Assembly (NCBI GenBank): GCA_017994695.1
Contig: JAGOKF010000006.1
Location: 1-64,000 of the forward strand
DNA length: 64,000 nucleotides
DNA from: Myxococcota bacterium
Lineage (GTDB): Bacteria > Myxococcota_A > UBA9042 > DTJE01
Direction: 5' to 3'
The notes below the pieces were generated by a model. That model was not told where the DNA came from and did not search any database. It saw nothing but the letters and a program-made list of their open reading frames with translations. A program made the translations under genes and the position numbers. Shown piece after piece: positions 48,776 through 56,382 of the stretch. How positions within the stretch are numbered: the first letter of the stretch is position 1; each line of letters opens with the position of its first letter.

Positions 48776-49330
48776 ATGGAGGGCGCCGATCGGTTCCGGA
48801 TGCTGATCCCCGAGGACCGGATCCAGGCCCGCATCGCCGAGATGGGCCGCCAGATCACGGGGGATTTCCAGGGGCGGGACCTGGTGGTGGTGGGGGTGCT
48901 GAAGGGGGCGATCTTCTTCCTGACGGACCTGGTCCGGCGGATCGACCTGCCCCTGTCGATGGACTTCCTGGGCCTGTCCTCCTACGGGGACGCGACGGAG
49001 TCCAGCGGGGTGGTCCGGATCACCCAGGACCTCTCCCGGCCCATCGTGGACCGGGACGTCCTGGTGGTCGAGGACATCGTGGACACCGGGCTGACGCTCT
49101 GGTTCCTGCGGGAGAACCTGCTGGCCCGGAGGCCCCGGAGCCTCCGGATCTGCACATTGCTCCACAAGCCCTCGAACACCCTCCGGGAGGTCCCCCTGGA
49201 CTACGTGGGGTTCACCATCGAGAACCGGTTCGTGGTGGGCTACGGCCTGGACTACGAGCAGCGCTACCGCAACCTGCCCTACATCGGCTACCTGCCCCTG
49301 CCCCAGGCCCCGGCCGCCCCGGGGTCCTAG
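48776..49330 (+). CDS. hpt: Hypoxanthine phosphoribosyltransferase
   Basis: 184 residues with LVVVGVLKGAIFFLTDLVRR at the start of the fold and the PRPP motif VLVVEDIVDTGLT near residue 98. LDYVGFTIENRFVVGYGLDY is the typical C-terminal base-binding stretch. It salvages hypoxanthine and guanine to nucleotides. GAGGAGGGAACC precedes the ATG. Its stop overlaps the end of the converging hydrolase gene by four bases. Confidence 0.95.
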   Translation: MEGADRFRMLIPEDRIQARIAEMGRQITGDFQGRDLVVVGVLKGAIFFLTDLVRRIDLPLSMDFLGLSSYGDATESSGVVRITQDLSRPIVDRDVLVVEDIVDTGLTLWFLRENLLARRPRSLRICTLLHKPSNTLREVPLDYVGFTIENRFVVGYGLDYEQRYRNLPYIGYLPLPQAPAAPGS

Positions 49331-50010
49331 GAGGGATCCCCCCGGCTCTGGACGGGAGGCAGCACCAGCACCACCGGATCCTCCGAGGCGGGCAGGCCCC
49401 CGGGCCAGCACCACGGGCCCCGATCCCCCCGGACGACGGTCCAGCCCTCCGCTTCCACCTCCCGGAGGAAGTCCCCGAGGGGAAGCAGCGGCAGGTCCAC
49501 CTCCGGCAGCCGGTAGTGCATCGGCACCACGACCCGGGGCCGCAGTCGTCGCACGGCCTCCAGCGCCTCCCGGGGTCCCACCGTGAAGGTGCCGCCCACC
49601 GGCACCATCAGCAGGTCCAGGGGGCGAAGGGCCCGGGTTTCGGCCGGAGACGGCGGCCTCCCGGCATCCCCCAGGTGGACCAGGGTCACCCCGTCGATGG
49701 CAAAGCGCAGCGCCGTGACGAACCCCCGCCGGGCCCCCTCCTCGCCGTCGTGGGGCAGCCTCACCCCGGTGAAGGCGACCCCCCGGGCCACCTGGTCGCC
49801 CCGGACCACCACCGGGTCCCCGAAGGCCGGGTCCAGGTGGAAGTGGTCCAGGTGTTCATGGGTGGAGGCGACGATGTCCACCTCCCCCTGGAAGCCCGGA
49901 AGGCCGAACCGCCCCCCGAAGGCCCCGGGCTGGTAGGGATCCAGCAGCACCCGGGTCCCCGCGGTTCCCTCGACCAGCACGCAGGCATGCCCGATGAAGG
50001 TCATCCGCAT
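49327..50010 (-). CDS. Metallo-beta-lactamase-fold hydrolase (UlaG-like)
   Basis: 227 residues with STHEHLDHFHLDP (HxHxDH metal site), LVHLGDAG (Asp bridging ligand) and VVVPMHYRLPEV (final His). These match the UlaG-type lactonase branch, which includes enzymes of unknown substrate. Two ATGs and a GTG lie at the start; 50010 is chosen because GAGGGG is at proper distance. The gene starts 9 bases after the exonuclease stop, so the two are co-transcribed. Confidence 0.87.
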   Translation of the reverse strand: MRMTFIGHACVLVEGTAGTRVLLDPYQPGAFGGRFGLPGFQGEVDIVASTHEHLDHFHLDPAFGDPVVVRGDQVARGVAFTGVRLPHDGEEGARRGFVTALRFAIDGVTLVHLGDAGRPPSPAETRALRPLDLLMVPVGGTFTVGPREALEAVRRLRPRVVVPMHYRLPEVDLPLLPLGDFLREVEAEGWTVVRGDRGPWCWPGGLPASEDPVVLVLPPVQSRGDPS

Positions 50011-50019
50011 CGCCACCCC

Positions 50020-50850
50020 TCACTTCTCGGTCCCGTTGGCCCCCCCCCGTCCCGGGCCCTTCCCGGAGGCTTCCATCGTGTCGAACCAGGCCCTCAGGAC
50101 GGCCCGGAGGGGATCGGGGTCCCGGCCGTAGAGATAGGAGGGGCCCAGGCTGACGCGTCCCTCCCCGTCCCGGAGCACGGTCGCCGCCGTCCCCGTCCGC
50201 AGGAGGGCCTCCCGGTCCCCGTCCCCCTCGCCGCGCCCGCGCCACCGGGACCGCTCGGCCCGCTGCTGGGCCTGCCACTGGGCCTGGAGGTTCAGCAGGT
50301 CCTCCAGTTCCTCCGGCAGCCGGGAGGCCATCGCGTACAGCAGCCGCACGGTGGCCTCGGCATCCGCCGTGGCCCGGTGGGCGGTCCCCATCGGGACCTC
50401 GAAGAAGCGCACCACGTCCTCCAGGCGCAGGCGGATGCGCCGCCCCTGGTCGTCCTTCAGGCCGAGGCCCCGGGCCAGCACCAGCACGTCCACCACGTGG
50501 CAGGGGGGCACCTCCATCCCGACCCGGGCGAGTTCCGCCCGGAGCAGCGGCAGGTCGTAGTCCAGCACGTTGTAGCCCACCAGCACCTGGCCCCGGATGC
50601 GGTCGGCGATCTCCGGGGCCAGGGTCTGGAACACCGGGCGCCCCTGCAGGTCCTCGTCCCGGAGGCCCGTCTTCTCCCTGGAGGCCTCCGACAGCGGCCG
50701 CATGGGGTCCAGCAGGACCGCGTAGGGGTCCACCGGCTCCCCTCCCTGGAAGGTCACCAGGGCGATCTCGAAGATCCGGTCCTCGGTCACCGACAGGCCT
50801 GTCGTCTCCGTGTCGAACCCCACCAGCGGCATCCCGATCCACCGACCCAT
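50020..50850 (-). CDS. DEDDh 3'-5' exonuclease
   Basis: 276 residues. The exonuclease motifs are VGFDTETTGL (Asp, Glu), VGYNVLDYDLPLLR (Asp) and AHRATADAEAT (His, Asp), the DnaQ/RNase T type. A C-terminal segment of about 90 residues (from LNLQAQWQAQQR) is not part of the domain. GGAGGAGG precedes the ATG. It may act in DNA proofreading or RNA trimming; not the replicative epsilon subunit by length alone. Confidence 0.9.
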   Translation of the reverse strand: MGRWIGMPLVGFDTETTGLSVTEDRIFEIALVTFQGGEPVDPYAVLLDPMRPLSEASREKTGLRDEDLQGRPVFQTLAPEIADRIRGQVLVGYNVLDYDLPLLRAELARVGMEVPPCHVVDVLVLARGLGLKDDQGRRIRLRLEDVVRFFEVPMGTAHRATADAEATVRLLYAMASRLPEELEDLLNLQAQWQAQQRAERSRWRGRGEGDGDREALLRTGTAATVLRDGEGRVSLGPSYLYGRDPDPLRAVLRAWFDTMEASGKGPGRGGANGTEK

Positions 50851-50875
50851 CGAATCCTCCTCCTTCCGATCCCTC

Positions 50876-50905
50876 TTGACGAACCGGATCCGCAAAGTCT
50901 ATGAT
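50876..50905 (+). promoter_or_regulatory. Orphan strong promoter
   Basis: TTGACG (50876-50881), 18 bases, TATGAT (50900-50905): five of six matches in both boxes. It points away from the exonuclease into a region where no plus-strand protein gene lies; the tryptophanase gene ahead is on the opposite strand. A small RNA or an antisense transcript is implied. Confidence 0.55.
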
Positions 50906-50911
50906 GACTTC

Positions 50912-51045
50912 TGCCGGGCTGGGCGGCGCGAGCCGGGCCGGTCCGGACCCCTTCAGGGTTCCTTTCCCCCTGGCCGGTGGGGGAGACCAATCCGCCCGAG
51001 TTCAACGCCCGCTCTCTCCTGCCGGCCCACTCCATCCCGGCGGCC
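50912..51045 (+). ncRNA. Candidate structured small RNA
   Basis: Transcription from the promoter just upstream would begin near 50912. The first bases (50911-50922, CTGCCGGGCTGG) pair with 51032-51043 (CCATCCCGGCGG) at 11 of 12 positions, closing a loop of about 110 bases. Inside are smaller hairpins, one with TTTCCCCC against GGGGGAGA (about 50962-50985). There is no reading frame of note and no U run at the end. It does not show the SRP RNA or RNase P signatures; a 6S-like RNA or unknown regulator is possible. Confidence 0.4.
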
Positions 51046-51049
51046 CGGG

Positions 51050-52429
51050 TCACAAAACGGGCTCGAAGGTCGAGGTAAAATGCCGCAATACCTGGGTCTG
51101 GCGCCGGAACCGCAGGCCCCGGACCCGATCCCTCCGCCGGAAGACCTCCAGCACCACCTCGACCAGGTACTCGATGTGACTCTGGGTGTAGACGCGCCGG
51201 GGGATCGCCAGGCGCACCAGTTCGTTCCGGGCGGGAATGAAGCGCCCGTCGGCCTCCCTTCGCCCGAACATCACGGACCCCACCTCGACGGACCGCACCC
51301 CGCCTTCCAGGTAGAGTTCCCCGACGAGGGCCTGTCCCGGAAACTGCTCCGGCGGGATGTGGGGCAGGAACCGCCGGGCGTCGATGTAGATCGCATGGCC
51401 GCCCGGGGGCTCGAAGATCGGCACGCCGTGTTCCAGCAGGTGCTCGCCCAGGAAGGCCACCGACCGGACCCGGTAGCGCATGTAGTCCTCGTCCAGGACC
51501 TCCTCCAGTCCCTGGGCCATCGCCTCCAGGTCCCTCCCGGCCAGGCCGCCGTAGGTCGGGAATCCCTCCGTGAGGATCAGCATGGACCGGCAGCGATCGG
51601 CCAGTTCCTCGTCGTTCATGGCCAGGAAGCCCCCGATGTTCACCAGGGCGTCCTTCTTCGCCGACATGGTGAGCCCGTCGCAGAGGGAGAACATCTCCCG
51701 GGCGACCTCCCGGAGGGACCGGTTCCCGTACCCCGGTTCCCGTTCCCGGATGAACCAGCAGTTCTCGGCGAACCGGGCCGCATCCAGGAACAGCGGCAGC
51801 CGGTACCGGTCGCAGACGGCACGGACCGCCCGGAGGTTGCCCATCGAGACCGGCTGCCCCCCGGCGGCATTGTTGGTCACCGTGACCATCACCAGCGGGA
51901 TCGCCTCCGGGCCCACGCGCTCGATCAGGCGCTCCAGGGCCGGGACGTCCATGTCCCCCTTGAAGTCCCCCCGGAAGGTCGGGTCCAGGCCCTCGGGAGC
52001 CACCAGGTCCACCGCCTCGGATCCCACGTGCTCGATGTTGGCCCGGGTGGTGTCGAAGTGGGTGTTGTTCGGGACGACCTTCCCGGGACCGCCGACCACC
52101 CCGAAGAGGATCCGCTCGGCCGCCCGGCCCTGATGGGTCGGGATCACTTGCCCCAGTCCGGTGAGGCGTTTCACCACATCGGCGAACCGGGTGAAGGACC
52201 GGGCGCCGGCGTAGGACTCGTCCCCGCGCATCATCGCCGCCCACTGCTCGCTGGACATCGCCGAGGTCCCCGAGTCGGTCAGGAGGTCCAGCAGGACGTC
52301 CTCTGCTGGGATCAGGAAGGGGTTGTAGCCGGCCTTCTCGAGGATGGCCTGTCGCTCCTCCCGGCTGGTCATGCGGATCGGTTCGACCATCTTGATCCGG
52401 AACGGTTCGATGATGGTCCGGACGGACAT
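51050..52429 (-). CDS. tnaA: Tryptophanase (PLP-dependent beta-eliminating lyase)
   Basis: 459 residues, full length. LTMSAKKDALVNIGG near residue 253 carries the PLP lysine (Lys259 by comparison). Tyrosine phenol-lyase is closely related, but two residues favour tryptophanase: Asp in HFDTTR, as in TnaA, and Val in SVEVGS where tyrosine phenol-lyase has its substrate-binding Arg. The C-terminus VLRHFTSTFEPVL is also TnaA-like. It splits tryptophan to indole, pyruvate and ammonia. GGAGG precedes the ATG. A divergent Crp/Fnr gene may regulate it. Confidence 0.92.
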   Translation of the reverse strand: MSVRTIIEPFRIKMVEPIRMTSREERQAILEKAGYNPFLIPAEDVLLDLLTDSGTSAMSSEQWAAMMRGDESYAGARSFTRFADVVKRLTGLGQVIPTHQGRAAERILFGVVGGPGKVVPNNTHFDTTRANIEHVGSEAVDLVAPEGLDPTFRGDFKGDMDVPALERLIERVGPEAIPLVMVTVTNNAAGGQPVSMGNLRAVRAVCDRYRLPLFLDAARFAENCWFIREREPGYGNRSLREVAREMFSLCDGLTMSAKKDALVNIGGFLAMNDEELADRCRSMLILTEGFPTYGGLAGRDLEAMAQGLEEVLDEDYMRYRVRSVAFLGEHLLEHGVPIFEPPGGHAIYIDARRFLPHIPPEQFPGQALVGELYLEGGVRSVEVGSVMFGRREADGRFIPARNELVRLAIPRRVYTQSHIEYLVEVVLEVFRRRDRVRGLRFRRQTQVLRHFTSTFEPVL

Positions 52430-52457
52430 TCCACGCCTCCAGTCGCTGCCCGGCCGC

Positions 52458-52486
52458 ACTCTAGCGCCCCCTGCCCTTCGCTGCAA
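52458..52486 (-). promoter_or_regulatory. Promoter of tnaA
   Basis: Minus strand: TTGCAG (complement 52481-52486), 17 bases, TAGAGT (52458-52463). The palindrome at 52490-52501 abuts its -35 box. Confidence 0.5.
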
Positions 52487-52489
52487 CGT

Positions 52490-52526
52490 CCCCCGCGGGG
52501 GGAACTCCCGGACCACTTGGGTCCGG
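52490..52526. promoter_or_regulatory. Two palindromes between the tnaA and Crp-gene promoters
   Basis: CCCCCGCGGGGG (52490-52501) is a perfect 12-base palindrome touching the tnaA -35, and CCGGACC with GGTCCGG (52508-52514, 52520-52526) forms a 7+7 inverted repeat just upstream of the sigma-54-type promoter. Either could be an operator for the divergent regulator or for an enhancer-binding protein. Confidence 0.45.
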
Positions 52527-52544
52527 TTGGCACCATTCGTGCTT
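52527..52544 (+). promoter_or_regulatory. Sigma-54-type promoter of the Crp/Fnr gene
   Basis: TTGGCACCATTCGTGCTT has GG (52529-52530) and GC (52541-52542) separated by exactly ten bases, matching the -24/-12 pattern TGGCAC-N5-TTGC with two mismatches. The start would be near 52554, about 33 bases before the ATG. Sigma-54 promoters need an ATP-dependent activator. Confidence 0.5.
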
Positions 52545-52586
52545 GGGGAACCGCCCGGGCCGGTTCTCTTTCTGGCAGGAGACGTC

Positions 52587-53273
52587 ATGAACTTCCATCA
52601 GCGGTTCACCCGGGTGGCTCTGTTCGAAGGACTGACCGATTCCCAGCGGGCGCAGCTGGAACAGATGGGCAGCGAGGTCCCCTTCAACCGAGGGGAGGAA
52701 CTCTTCCGGCAGGCCGACAGCGCGGACGCCCTCTACGTGATCCTCCGGGGGCGCGTCAAGATGCTGCGATCCACGGCCTCGGGCGAGACCTCCCTGCTGG
52801 AGATCCTGACCACCGGCGACGACCTGGACCTGGCGGCGATCGTGGACGGGAAGGGGCATACGGTCACGGCGAAGGTGCTCTACGACGGGACGGCCTTCCG
52901 GCTTCCGACCCCCGCCTTCCGGCGGCTGCTCTGCGAGTGGCCGGTCCTCGCGGCGAACCTGCTCCGGCTGCTGGCGACCCGGCAGCGGGCGCTGCTGGAG
53001 TCGGTCACGGCGCTGGGCACGATGTCGGTGGACGAGCGGATGTGCCGGGCCCTGGCCGGCCTGGCCCACCGGTTCGGCATCCTCGGGGACTGCCGGGGGG
53101 TGATCCTGGACCTGGGGCTGACCAGGCAGGACCTGGCCGACCTGACCGGGTCCACGCTGGAAACCGCCATCCGGGCCCTGAACCGGCTGAAGGACCAGGG
53201 ACTGGTCACCTGGGAGGGGCGGCGCTTCTTCCTGCCGGATCTCCGGTCCCTCGAGTCCCAGGTCGCCGCCTGA
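52587..53273 (+). CDS. Crp/Fnr-family transcription regulator
   Basis: 228 residues: a cyclic-nucleotide-binding-type beta roll (about 15-125; FNRGEELFRQADSADALYVI, RGRVKML) and a winged helix at the end (LTRQDLADLTGSTLETAIRAL). The recognition helix has E and R in ETAIR as in FNR-like proteins. The N-terminus lacks the cysteine cluster of oxygen-sensing FNR. AGGAGA precedes the ATG. It is divergent from tnaA, so it probably controls that gene; the ligand is unknown. Confidence 0.92.
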   Translation: MNFHQRFTRVALFEGLTDSQRAQLEQMGSEVPFNRGEELFRQADSADALYVILRGRVKMLRSTASGETSLLEILTTGDDLDLAAIVDGKGHTVTAKVLYDGTAFRLPTPAFRRLLCEWPVLAANLLRLLATRQRALLESVTALGTMSVDERMCRALAGLAHRFGILGDCRGVILDLGLTRQDLADLTGSTLETAIRALNRLKDQGLVTWEGRRFFLPDLRSLESQVAA

Positions 53274-53324
53274 GGCGGGAAGCCGTCGGCCTGGCGGCAC
53301 GTCGGCCCGACGGGGACGGGTGGG

Positions 53325-53645
53325 TCACTGCATGCACTTGTTGTACTTGTTCGCCGCGGCCCCGCAGTCCTGGGGCGCCTGGTTCTGTTCGGCGTAGAGC
53401 CGCAGCTGGTCGCAGGAAAGGTCCTCCACGCAGGAAATGAAGGACTCGTACTCGCCCCCGCAGCCCTTCACCTGGGCCCCTTCCAGCACCGCCTGCACGA
53501 CGTTCTCGCACTGGGAGACGCTGAAGGCCTCCCCCGCCTTCTGGTAGCAGGACTCCGCGGCCGAACAGAAATCCCCCACATAGTCCTTGGGACCACAGGC
53601 CGCCAACCCCAGCGACAATCCGCCCAGCACCAGCCATCGGGACAT
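53325..53645 (-). CDS. Small Cys-rich lipoprotein
   Basis: 106 residues: signal MSRWLVLGGLSLGLAAC, then a mature part of about 90 residues with eight further cysteines in CxxxxxxC and CxxxC-type spacing (FCSAAESC, SCVEDLSC). It looks like a small helical disulfide-knotted domain. GAGGAA precedes the ATG. It lies next to the thioredoxin-fold lipoprotein gene on the same strand and may be one of its substrates. Confidence 0.82.
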   Translation of the reverse strand: MSRWLVLGGLSLGLAACGPKDYVGDFCSAAESCYQKAGEAFSVSQCENVVQAVLEGAQVKGCGGEYESFISCVEDLSCDQLRLYAEQNQAPQDCGAAANKYNKCMQ

Positions 53646-53805
53646 CGGGAACTTCCTCGTGAGAGAGGGCCCGATGATAGATCGGAACCGGCCGGGAGGC
53701 CAAGGGCCCGGACGACCGGAGGCCCAGCAGTCAGGCAGGACGGACGATCCGGGGATTCGAGGAACGACGGGGGTCAGGAATGGGCGAGGGGGAGCGGACG
53801 GGGGA

Positions 53806-55413
53806 TCAGTTGGCGCCGCAGCCGCCGCTCGGGCCGCCCTGGGCCTGGCCCGAGAGGGTCTTGCCGCAGCCCTTCAGGTCCTTGTTGTAGGCGCAGAACT
53901 GCTGCTTGATCTGCTCGGCGGCGATGCCCGAGAACTGGAACTTGTTGTTGCCGAGCCAGGTCGGGGAGGCGCCGATGCCCAGTTCCTTCGCCTTCTTGAT
54001 GTTCTCGGAGTGCAGGCGCTTGCCGTCCTTGTCGATGCAGTCCTGCATCTTCTTCGCGTCGATGCCGTCCACCGCGCACTTCTGCCAGTCGGTGCTCCGG
54101 ATGTCCTGGTTGCGGCAGAGGATGTACTGCATGTACTTCGGCAGGCCCGTCGCCTTGTCCACCTGGGGATACAGCTTGATGGCGCAGAGTTCCCGGATGT
54201 TCTCGTCCACCTCGGGCTGGCCGTGGAGGGCCTTGAAGGTCCCGTCGGGGAGTTCGTCGGCGATGAAGTTCACGTGGAAGGTGATGCCGTCGTCCTTGAA
54301 GGCCTCCAGCACTTCCTTCATCGCGTTCAGGGCCTTCACGCCGAAGGGGCACTGGGACATCACGAAGACCTCCAGGGTCTTCGGCTGCTCCTGGCGGCAG
54401 ACGATCTTGCCCTTGCAGCCGTCATCCTGGCAGTCCACCTGGCCGTTGCCGTCATCGTCCTGGCCGTTGTCGCAGATCTCGGCGGTCGGGTCCCACTTGG
54501 CGCCGATCTGGAGCAGTTTGTACTCGCCGGCGTCGGTCATGAACCGCTGGACCTGCTGGTAGCCCGGGTCCTCGGCGACCACGGGGGCGAACAGGAACGC
54601 GGGCAGCATCTTGACGCCCTTGTCCTTCAGGCTCTCGTAGAGGGCCTTCCCCTCGGGGGTGGAGTAGTCCAGCGTCTTCGGCTCCATGCCCGGGAACATG
54701 CCCCGCAGCTGGCCCAGGATGCGGTCCGGCATGCAGTCCTTGCAGCGGGAGTCGGTCAGCACCGTGACGGGGATCTTCTTGGGCTCGGGGATGTTCTGGC
54801 AGGCCTGGGGCTTCGTCTGGTACTTCGCGCAGATCGCCCGCATGAAGTCCATCTCGGTCCGGCCGCCCTGGTAGGGCTGTCCGGCGACGAACATGGTCGG
54901 CGAACCCCGGGCACCCTTCTCCTGGGACCGCTTGAAGGAGTCCGAGAGCAGCTTCTTGCCCTGGTCCCCCTCGGCGCAGGCCTTCACCTTCGCGGCGTCG
55001 ATCTTCACCTCGGCGGCGCAGGCGTCGAAGTTGCCGGGAATGGCGCGCATGTCCTTGTTCATGCAGAGAATCAGGTCGTAGCCCTTCGCCGGATCCAGGT
55101 TCAGGGCGCAGATCTGGAGCAGGTTGCCCTTCACCTCGTTGTCGCCGTGCATCGAGGTCAGCTGCCCCGGGGAAGGCTCCTGGCCGATGAACTCGATCCG
55201 CAGGTCCACGGCGTCGCCCAGCTTGTCCTTGACCGGCTTGAAGGCGTTTTCCACCTGCACGCCGAATGGACACTGGGACATCACGTGCATCGTGAACTCG
55301 ACCTTCTCCTTCGCGCCTCCCGAGGCCTGGCCCGGAGCGCCGGACTGCCCTTTGCAGCCCGCCGCGGCGATCGCCAGGGCCATCGAGACCACCACCAGGT
55401 TCCTTGCCTTCAT
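53806..55413 (-). CDS. Lipoprotein with three thioredoxin-like domains (GILT-like)
   Basis: 535 residues, lipobox AAAGC (Cys20). Residues 36-205 and 345-510 are two related domains, each starting with VMSQCPFGV (Cys48, Cys355), containing MHG/LHG and several further cysteines (NLLQICALNLDP, IRELCAIKLYP), as in gamma-interferon-inducible thiol reductase-like proteins. Between them, residues 215-300 form a plain thioredoxin-like domain with CKDC (224-227) and a cis-Pro region KMLPAF. An Asp-rich NGQDDDGNGQVDCQDDGC loop joins the middle and last domains. It probably reduces or shuffles disulfides in exported proteins. Confidence 0.85.
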   Translation of the reverse strand: MKARNLVVVSMALAIAAAGCKGQSGAPGQASGGAKEKVEFTMHVMSQCPFGVQVENAFKPVKDKLGDAVDLRIEFIGQEPSPGQLTSMHGDNEVKGNLLQICALNLDPAKGYDLILCMNKDMRAIPGNFDACAAEVKIDAAKVKACAEGDQGKKLLSDSFKRSQEKGARGSPTMFVAGQPYQGGRTEMDFMRAICAKYQTKPQACQNIPEPKKIPVTVLTDSRCKDCMPDRILGQLRGMFPGMEPKTLDYSTPEGKALYESLKDKGVKMLPAFLFAPVVAEDPGYQQVQRFMTDAGEYKLLQIGAKWDPTAEICDNGQDDDGNGQVDCQDDGCKGKIVCRQEQPKTLEVFVMSQCPFGVKALNAMKEVLEAFKDDGITFHVNFIADELPDGTFKALHGQPEVDENIRELCAIKLYPQVDKATGLPKYMQYILCRNQDIRSTDWQKCAVDGIDAKKMQDCIDKDGKRLHSENIKKAKELGIGASPTWLGNNKFQFSGIAAEQIKQQFCAYNKDLKGCGKTLSGQAQGGPSGGCGAN

Positions 55414-55436
55414 CGTCGCTCCCTCGTTGTGATTGC

Positions 55437-55492
55437 CATCCCGGTCGGATACCGGGATGCGCGAGTATAAGCGGATTCGGGGAGTCAGGCAA
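55437..55492 (-). promoter_or_regulatory. Promoter and 5' hairpin of the thioredoxin-fold lipoprotein gene
   Basis: Minus strand: TTGCCT (complement 55487-55492), 17 bases, TATACT (55464-55469); start near 55457. The first transcribed bases form a perfect hairpin, CATCCCGGT with ACCGGGATG (55437-55445, 55451-55459; nine pairs, five-base loop), which could stabilise the mRNA or bind a regulator. The promoter lies over the 3' end of yihY. Confidence 0.55.
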
Positions 55493-56366
55493 GCGTCTTC
55501 CCGCGGCGATGCCACAGGACCCCGGTGAAGACCGCGGCGAACAGGAACAGCACCGACGCGTAGAAGGTCCAGAGGACCACCAGCAGGGGGGCCGCCAGCG
55601 ACCCGTAGAGGACCCCGTAGGTGGCCACCCGGCCGACGTAGAAGGCGTAGAGAAGCCGGGCGCTCTGCCAGAGGCCCGTGAACAGCAGGGCTCCCCCGAG
55701 GGCGCACCGCCAGGGGATCCGGGCCATCCCCGGGAGGTAGAGGGCCAGCAGGAATCCCAGGGGGGCCTGGACCACCGACCAGATCGTCGTCCAGGCGGGG
55801 GAGAGGCCCCAGGCCGCCGAGAGGTCCCGGCCGCCGACCGCCGACCAGATCGACTGGGCGAAGGACCAGGCGTGGTACACCCCGAAGGCCAGGATCCCCC
55901 CGGCGACAATCACCGAGGCGAAGACCAGCCGGGTCACCAGGAAGGCCCGGCGGTGGGCGACGCCCAGGGCGTCGGCCACGGCGTGCTCCAGGGCGCTGAA
56001 GGCCGCCGAGGCCCCGATCACCAGCATCGCGCCGCCCCAGAGGCCCAGGGAGACCCTCCGGGCGACCAGCCCCTCCACGACCCGCTGCACCTGGTCCCCC
56101 TCCACGGGGGTGAAGGACTGGATCGTCCCGGTGATCCAATCGGTCAGCCACGAGAGGTTGTCGTCGCCACGCCCCAGCAGGGGGGCCAGGAAGCCCGCCA
56201 GCGACACCATCAGCACCAGCGTGGGGGCCAGGGACAGCAGGGCGAAGAACGAGATGGAGGCGGCGTGGTCAAGCCCCCGGGCCGCCAGGAAGGCCCGGAA
56301 GGTGTCCCGGACCAGCCCGAAGCCCTCCCGCAGGATCGCCGTTCGCCTGCCGCGACGCCGTCCCAC
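55485..56366 (-). CDS. YihY/BrkB-family membrane protein
   Basis: 293 residues with about six hydrophobic helices. The start DTFRAFLAARGLDHAASISF, then FALLSLAPTLVLMVSLAG, and the later YGSLAAPLLVVLWTFYASVL are typical of the family. GTG start with GGAAGGGGGG upstream, 16 bases after the tolB stop. The family was once called RNase BN, but its true role, probably in membrane transport or lipid handling, is not settled. Confidence 0.92.
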   Translation of the reverse strand: MGRRRGRRTAILREGFGLVRDTFRAFLAARGLDHAASISFFALLSLAPTLVLMVSLAGFLAPLLGRGDDNLSWLTDWITGTIQSFTPVEGDQVQRVVEGLVARRVSLGLWGGAMLVIGASAAFSALEHAVADALGVAHRRAFLVTRLVFASVIVAGGILAFGVYHAWSFAQSIWSAVGGRDLSAAWGLSPAWTTIWSVVQAPLGFLLALYLPGMARIPWRCALGGALLFTGLWQSARLLYAFYVGRVATYGVLYGSLAAPLLVVLWTFYASVLFLFAAVFTGVLWHRRGKTLA

Positions 56367-56382
56367 CGGGCCCCCCTTCCGG

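Noticed and set aside
50912-51045. Signal recognition particle RNA or RNase P RNA
   Set aside because: The conserved GGTCAGG/GGAAGG and GAGGAAAGTCC-type segments are absent; 6S RNA could be neither shown nor excluded.
51050-52429. Tyrosine phenol-lyase
   Set aside because: The substrate-binding Arg is replaced by Val, and HFDTTR and the C-terminus match tryptophanase.
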